Assembly: GCA_002407675.1 (NCBI GenBank)
Contig: DHNW01000010.1
Span: 1 to 64,000, forward strand
Reading direction: 5' to 3'
DNA: 64,000 nt
Source of the DNA: Ruminococcaceae bacterium UBA5406
GTDB lineage: Bacteria > Bacillota > Clostridia > Oscillospirales > Acutalibacteraceae
The notes under the pieces: generated by a model
What the model was told of the DNA's origin: nothing
Seen by the model: the letters and a program-made list of their open reading frames with translations, nothing else
Databases searched by the model: none
Part shown: one piece after another, positions 59,826 through 64,000 of the stretch
Layout: every line of letters starts with the position of its first letter
How positions within the stretch are numbered: the first letter of the stretch is position 1
Position numbers and translations under genes: made by a program

Positions 59826-61589
59826 ATGGCTCTTGACGGAGCTTTCTTAAGGCACTTAAAACGTGAAATTGAAGAGAATGCCATTGGCGCCCGAATTGAC
59901 AAGATCTATCAGCCTTGCCGGGATGAGCTGGTTCTATCGCTCCGTGCCCGGTCAGGAGTCTGGAAACTTCTCCTGTCGGCGCGCGCTGGCAGCGCGCGTG
60001 TCCATTTTACAAAATTTGTTCCAGAAAACCCGAAAGAACCTCCTATGCTGTGTATGCTGCTGCGCAAAAGGTTAACAGGTGCTCGGCTCGTTTCGGTTCG
60101 CCAGCCAGAGCTGGAACGCCTGCTTTGCCTGGATTTCAGTACGGTTAATGAATTGGGGGACCGGATTCAGCTGACACTGGCCGTCGAAGTGATGGGCCGA
60201 TACAGCAATATTATCCTGGTGGATGAAAAAGGGAAAATCCTTGATGCCATGAAACGGGTTGATGCGGGCATGTCATCCGAACGGCTGGTGCTTCCGGGTC
60301 TGGATTACCGTTTTCCGCCGCCGCAGGATAAACTATGTCTTCTGAATGTCAGCCGGGAAGAAGCGGCTGCAAGGGTATGCGGGCTTCCAGCTGGAATGAG
60401 TCTGGCTAAGGCGCTTCTTTCTTCGCTTCAAGGGCTTTCCCCGATTGTCTGCCGGGAACTGCAGTGTATTACAGGCCGCGGCAGGGATTTAAAAGTTGGT
60501 GATATGACGCCGGAACTGCGGGAGCGTTTAACGTTTTTTCTCGGCAGATTGTCCGATATCATCCGGGACACATCCGGCAGACCGTATATGGCTGTCGGTC
60601 TTTCCAAGAAACCGATCGACTTTTCTTTTATTCCAATTGAACAGTATGGGACGTCGGCTATTGTCCGGGAAAAAGAAAGCTTTTCAGAACTTTTGGATGC
60701 TTTTTATGCGGAGCGTGACCGGATGGAACGAATGCGTTCGCGGTCACAGGATCTCCTCCGCACTCTGACGAATGCTTCCGAACGGCTGAGCCGGAAGATT
60801 AACGTGCAGCGCGGGGAACTGGAGCGCTGCTCCAAGCGGGACGAGTGGCGTGTCTGCGGGGATCTTCTCAGTGCGAACCTCTATCGCCTCAAAAAGGGAC
60901 AGAATTCTGCCGAACTGCCTAATTTCTATGAAAAATCAGAGCCGTTGGTTCGGATTCCGCTGGATCCGTCGCTTACGCCGTCCCAGAATGCTCAAAAATA
61001 TTATAAAAAGTACCGAAAAGCTAAAACGGCGGAAGAAGTTCTTACCGTTCAAATCGGTCTGGCACAAAAGGAACTGGATTATCTTGATACCGTCTTTGAA
61101 GAACTCAGCCGTGCAGGAAGCGAAAGCGACCTTTCGGAAATCCGGTTTGAACTTACGGAGCAGGGGTATTTCCGTGCCCGGAAAGGGGCGAAGAGGCGAG
61201 AGCTTTCCCATGGGCCGATGCATTTTCGCTCCAGCGATGGCTTTGCCATTTATGTGGGACGGAATAATCGGGAGAATGATATCTTAACGTTGAAAAGGGC
61301 GAAAAAGAATGATCTTTGGTTCCACACCAAAAATATTCCGGGCTCCCATGTGATTCTGTCGCTGGACGGCCGCCCAGCCAGCCGTACGGCCGTAAAAGAA
61401 GCTGCAATGCTCGCCGCCTGCTACAGCCGCGGCCGGGATTCTTCCAACGTTGCGGTGGATTATACCGAGGCCCGCCACGTTACCAAACCGCAGGGCGCGC
61501 GCCCTGGTATGGTTATTTATGTAAAAAACCGTACGGTGTTCGTCGCTCCGGACCGTCAGGCGGCTGAACAGCTGCGGATTTCGAAATAA
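59826..61589 (+). CDS. rqcH: NFACT-family ribosome-rescue protein
   Basis: A 587-residue Rqc2/RqcH homologue, also called fibronectin-binding protein A. Order: NFACT-N (MALDGAFLRHLKREIEEN... with ELGDR near residue 120, the conserved DR used for Ala-tailing), helix-hairpin-helix, long coiled coil (~290-440), and NFACT-R (FAIYVGRNNRENDIL ~475, then FHTKNIPGSHVIL). It binds stalled 50S-peptidyl-tRNA and adds C-terminal alanines. ATG at 59826 with AAAGGGGAAA upstream; longer frames overlap the preceding gene. Confidence 0.92.
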   Translation: MALDGAFLRHLKREIEENAIGARIDKIYQPCRDELVLSLRARSGVWKLLLSARAGSARVHFTKFVPENPKEPPMLCMLLRKRLTGARLVSVRQPELERLLCLDFSTVNELGDRIQLTLAVEVMGRYSNIILVDEKGKILDAMKRVDAGMSSERLVLPGLDYRFPPPQDKLCLLNVSREEAAARVCGLPAGMSLAKALLSSLQGLSPIVCRELQCITGRGRDLKVGDMTPELRERLTFFLGRLSDIIRDTSGRPYMAVGLSKKPIDFSFIPIEQYGTSAIVREKESFSELLDAFYAERDRMERMRSRSQDLLRTLTNASERLSRKINVQRGELERCSKRDEWRVCGDLLSANLYRLKKGQNSAELPNFYEKSEPLVRIPLDPSLTPSQNAQKYYKKYRKAKTAEEVLTVQIGLAQKELDYLDTVFEELSRAGSESDLSEIRFELTEQGYFRARKGAKRRELSHGPMHFRSSDGFAIYVGRNNRENDILTLKRAKKNDLWFHTKNIPGSHVILSLDGRPASRTAVKEAAMLAACYSRGRDSSNVAVDYTEARHVTKPQGARPGMVIYVKNRTVFVAPDRQAAEQLRISK

Positions 61590-61667
61590 TCTGGAAGACC
61601 GGTTCATTTTATGGTATAATAAAACGTAATTTTGGAAATTGGATGGTTCCAGTTCGGGGGTTGGAGA

Positions 61668-63218
61668 ATGACTGCAGAGCGTCTCAGCGTGAAAAACAGT
61701 TTTAGAAATACCATATTGTTTGGCATTACGGCGGTTCTTATGCTTTCGGCAAATTTTTTCATGGTGATGGGCGGCTATTTCTACGAAACGGCAGCCGATA
61801 TGATGCTGGCAGCCAATATTGCCCTGAATATTGCCATCTTGTGGGATTTGTTTTTAGATATCCGGCGGAATTTTCCTATGCTGATTTTTGTCGGTTCCTT
61901 TGACCTTCTGCTCATGGGGAGAGTTTATATTGCTTTTTTCAGAAATTATTCCCAGATTTTATATTATGTGGAAGCTGAAAGCTACGAAAACCTGTTCTGC
62001 GCTTTGCAGATCGTAACAGTTTCTCTTCTGTGTGTTTATGCTGCCTATAAGCTTTCCGCTCCGCTGTTTGCGAAAAAGGAAAACAAGCTTCGCAAGGAAG
62101 GCCGGGGTGCAGTGCGCAAAACAGCCTTAACGCCAGTTATCCGTCAGCTCAGTGAAGCCGTTTTGCTGATCAGTTCCATCGCCTTCTTTTTAATCCTGTT
62201 CCAATCGATTCTCAACGTCCGCCGGTATGGGTATCTCGGTTCTTTCACCGTGCAGGCGGATTCCAATATTCCTTCCGCCATCAGCCGGCTGTCCATGTTT
62301 TTTGTGCCCTCATTTGCTGTTTTTCTGGCCACTCTTCCGAGCAGACGTCAAATGAAACTTCCGTTCGCCGTTTACGGTGTCTATATGCTGGCATCTCTTT
62401 TTACCGGCCGCAGAAATGTTTTTGTCTGCGAAGCTCTGATGCTTTTAATTTATTGTGTGTTGCGGGACAACCTGCGCCGCAAAGATAAACGCATTTTCAA
62501 AAAAGGAAAGATCTTCTGGGCAATTGTGGCTGTTGTGATTCTGATGTATCTTTTGCAGTTGATTGCGGAATACCGGGCGAATACCCAATCGCCCTCGAAG
62601 GGCTTTTTTTACCTGATCATGAATTTTGTCTATTCGCAGGGGGCAAGTTTCCGTGTGGTGATCCAGACGGTAAATCACTGGGATCTGTTTGACCATACCA
62701 CTTCTTACCGGTATTTATTTTACCCATTTGAACTTTATGCCCATAACAATCTGGTGATACGCACCATATTTGGATTTTCTCCCATTACCGAAATACAAAC
62801 AGCCAATTTCGGCCAGACGACTTTCAATTTTGCCCATGCCCTGACTTATTTAGTTGATCCGGACCGCTATCTTTCGGGTGGAGGATTCGGCACGTCGTTT
62901 GTAGCGGAAGCCTACGTTGCGTTTGGAATGGGAGGGACGGCAGTTGTCAGTGCGCTGGTTGGGGTGATTCTCCGTTTTTTCTCTTCTATGCTGACAAGAA
63001 ACTGGGTTGTCATTGCATGCAGTCTGCTTGCCGTTAAGGACATTGTCTATATGCCGCGCAGTTTTGCCTTTTCCTGGGTAACCGATGTTTTCAGCATTAC
63101 TTATCTCTGCTTTTTCGTTGGAATTTATCTCATTGCCCTTTTGCTTGTCTGGTTTGGCGCGCATATCCGCAGGGCAAAAGGTCCCTGCAATTACACTGTC
63201 CCGGAGGAAGAATTGTGA
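61668..63218 (+). CDS. Wzy-like polysaccharide polymerase
   Basis: A 516-residue membrane protein with about 11-13 segments. The large loop (residues ~300-400: QSPSKGFFYLIMNFVYSQGASFRVVIQTVNHWDLFDHTTSYRYLFYPF) and the layout match oligosaccharide repeat-unit polymerases, such as EpsG/Wzy types. GGGGG lies 7 nt before the ATG at 61668; a -10 TATAAT is at 61615-61620 with a poor -35. It overlaps the next gene by 4 nt. It would join lipid-linked repeats made by the glycosyltransferases, with the initiating transferase at 50.5 kb as one possible partner. Confidence 0.8.
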   Translation: MTAERLSVKNSFRNTILFGITAVLMLSANFFMVMGGYFYETAADMMLAANIALNIAILWDLFLDIRRNFPMLIFVGSFDLLLMGRVYIAFFRNYSQILYYVEAESYENLFCALQIVTVSLLCVYAAYKLSAPLFAKKENKLRKEGRGAVRKTALTPVIRQLSEAVLLISSIAFFLILFQSILNVRRYGYLGSFTVQADSNIPSAISRLSMFFVPSFAVFLATLPSRRQMKLPFAVYGVYMLASLFTGRRNVFVCEALMLLIYCVLRDNLRRKDKRIFKKGKIFWAIVAVVILMYLLQLIAEYRANTQSPSKGFFYLIMNFVYSQGASFRVVIQTVNHWDLFDHTTSYRYLFYPFELYAHNNLVIRTIFGFSPITEIQTANFGQTTFNFAHALTYLVDPDRYLSGGGFGTSFVAEAYVAFGMGGTAVVSALVGVILRFFSSMLTRNWVVIACSLLAVKDIVYMPRSFAFSWVTDVFSITYLCFFVGIYLIALLLVWFGAHIRRAKGPCNYTVPEEEL

Positions 63219-64000
63219 AAGCGCTGTTGATTCTTACTACATCGTTTCCGTTTGACACGGGCGAAGAATTTCTGGCTTCTGAATTGCAGCAGGCATCCGG
63301 ATTTGACCGGATTTTTATCTTTCCCTGCGGACTGAAACCGAATTCGCGGCAGACACGGCCGCTGCCGGCAGGGGTGGAATGCCTTCCCGCTGTAAAGAAA
63401 AAGAAAGGCCGCGCGGCCTATTTCCGGCTTTTCTTTTCCCCCGGCGTCATACCGGAAGTTTTCAGAATTTTGAAAACCCACCGCTGCTGTGCGGGGCGAG
63501 TTCACGAACTCCTTTATTTTTTAAAAAATGCGGAAGAAATTGAGGGCGGCCTGGAGCAGATTCGTCTTTTCCAAGCCGGTGACCGAGTGGTCCTGTACAG
63601 TTATTGGTTCTACAGTGCCGCCGTGGCTGCTGCCCGGTATGCCCGTGTCCTTCGGAAACAGGGTGTGCATGCTGCCTTGATTTCACGGGCGCATGGATTC
63701 GATATTCACAATGAACGGGCAAAATACGGCTACCTTCCCATGCGTTCATTCCTGTTTCAGCATGTTGACCGGATTTTTCCCTGCTCGGAGGATGGTGCGG
63801 AAGTTCTGCGCAGTAAATTTCCGCGGCAGGCTTCCAAAGTCCAAACGGCATATCTCGGTACAAGGGACTGCGGAACCGGTACAGCGTCGCGGGAACCGTT
63901 TCATCTGGTTTCCTGTTCCTACATGGTTCCGGTCAAACGTATCCATTTGATTGCAGAAGCCTTGCGCCGGGCGGATTTCCCGGTTGTCTGGACCCATATC
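63215..64000 (+). CDS. Glycosyltransferase, truncated by window end
   Basis: A 262-residue N-terminal part. GTG start within a GTGA overlap with the polymerase gene; GGAGGAAG 4 nt upstream. The N-terminus MKALLILTTSFPFDTGEEFL and the block SRAHGFDIHNERAKYG followed by HVDRIFPCSEDGAEVLRSKF resemble GT-B transferases (GT4-like) used in capsule or teichuronic acid synthesis. The donor-binding half has begun (LVSCSYMVPVKRIHLIAEAL, with a typical K-R in the loop) when the sequence stops. It starts a polysaccharide locus that continues beyond the window. Confidence 0.8.
   Translation, partial: MKALLILTTSFPFDTGEEFLASELQQASGFDRIFIFPCGLKPNSRQTRPLPAGVECLPAVKKKKGRAAYFRLFFSPGVIPEVFRILKTHRCCAGRVHELLYFLKNAEEIEGGLEQIRLFQAGDRVVLYSYWFYSAAVAAARYARVLRKQGVHAALISRAHGFDIHNERAKYGYLPMRSFLFQHVDRIFPCSEDGAEVLRSKFPRQASKVQTAYLGTRDCGTGTASREPFHLVSCSYMVPVKRIHLIAEALRRADFPVVWTHI

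Noticed and set aside
1..64000. tRNA or rRNA genes, CRISPR array, insertion sequences, prophage, restriction or toxin-antitoxin systems
   Set aside because: Both strands were scanned by eye; no cloverleaf, direct-repeat array, transposase, phage or nuclease-methylase pair was seen. The nucleotidyltransferase at 26.2 kb lacks an adjacent HEPN or antitoxin partner.

Overview
The window reads as one chromosomal segment of a strictly fermentative, spore-forming member of the Clostridia, most likely the Oscillospiraceae/Ruminococcaceae (cluster IV) lineage that makes butyrate or longer acids. This is inferred from a thl-crt-hbd-bcd-etfB-etfA operon, a type II fatty acid operon using FabK, an IspH-S1 ribosomal protein fusion, the sporulation protein YunB, RqcH/NFACT, many TTG starts and AGGAGG ribosome sites. 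I see no tRNA, rRNA, CRISPR array, insertion sequence, prophage or classical defence island, and base composition is even apart from AT-rich intergenic stretches.

Layout. 0-3.4 kb: a CBS-pair protein (-), a B12-binding radical SAM protein and an AlaX-type tRNA editing protein. 3.4-9.5 kb: the six-gene butyryl-CoA operon, with a Rex-like operator in front, a hairpin between crt and hbd, and a strong terminator. 9.7-14.5 kb (-): marR plus a heterodimeric ABC exporter with a consensus promoter, then a cupin. 14.7-16.8 kb: DUF5685, DnaJ and a membrane protein. 17-23 kb: rpiR, HI0933-type flavoprotein, cmk, two plsC genes and ispH-rpsA, each overlapping the next by 4 nt. 23-26 kb: yunB, ligA and, on the other strand, a 43-residue peptide with 19 cysteines. 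26-30 kb: nucleotidyltransferase, tauE-tetR with an operator-like palindrome inside the promoter, and a DUF4405 protein with cytochrome-b-like histidine spacing. 30-37 kb: a PglF/EpsC-type dehydratase, a NYN/OST-HTH protein and a four-gene (-) operon (GH130, sugar nucleotidyltransferase, GT4, toroid protein) that looks like a system for making and recycling a small glycan. 37-48.7 kb: acyl-CoA synthetase and fabH-K-D-G-F-accB-fabZ-accC-D-A. 48.7-56 kb: M23 peptidase, sugar-1-phosphate transferase, ROK kinase and aldose epimerase, dipeptidase, a small unknown protein and a propionate-type CoA-transferase. 56-64 kb: GH25 lysozyme with novel-looking repeats, DUF1858, trmK, nif3-like, rqcH, a Wzy-like polymerase and a glycosyltransferase cut by the window end.

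How it fits together. Acetyl-CoA is the hub: the thl operon condenses and reduces it to butyryl-CoA, with Bcd/Etf able to couple crotonyl-CoA reduction to ferredoxin; the CoA-transferase could release the acid; AccABCD and the Fab enzymes divert acetyl-CoA to membrane lipid, which the two PlsC acyltransferases use. Rex-like sites in front of thl, in the acyl-CoA synthetase/GH130 gap and over the CoA-transferase promoter suggest, but do not prove, shared redox control. The best candidates for something little described are the GH130/GT4/toroid operon, the 19-cysteine peptide, the GH25 C-terminal repeats and the DUF5685-DnaJ-membrane unit.
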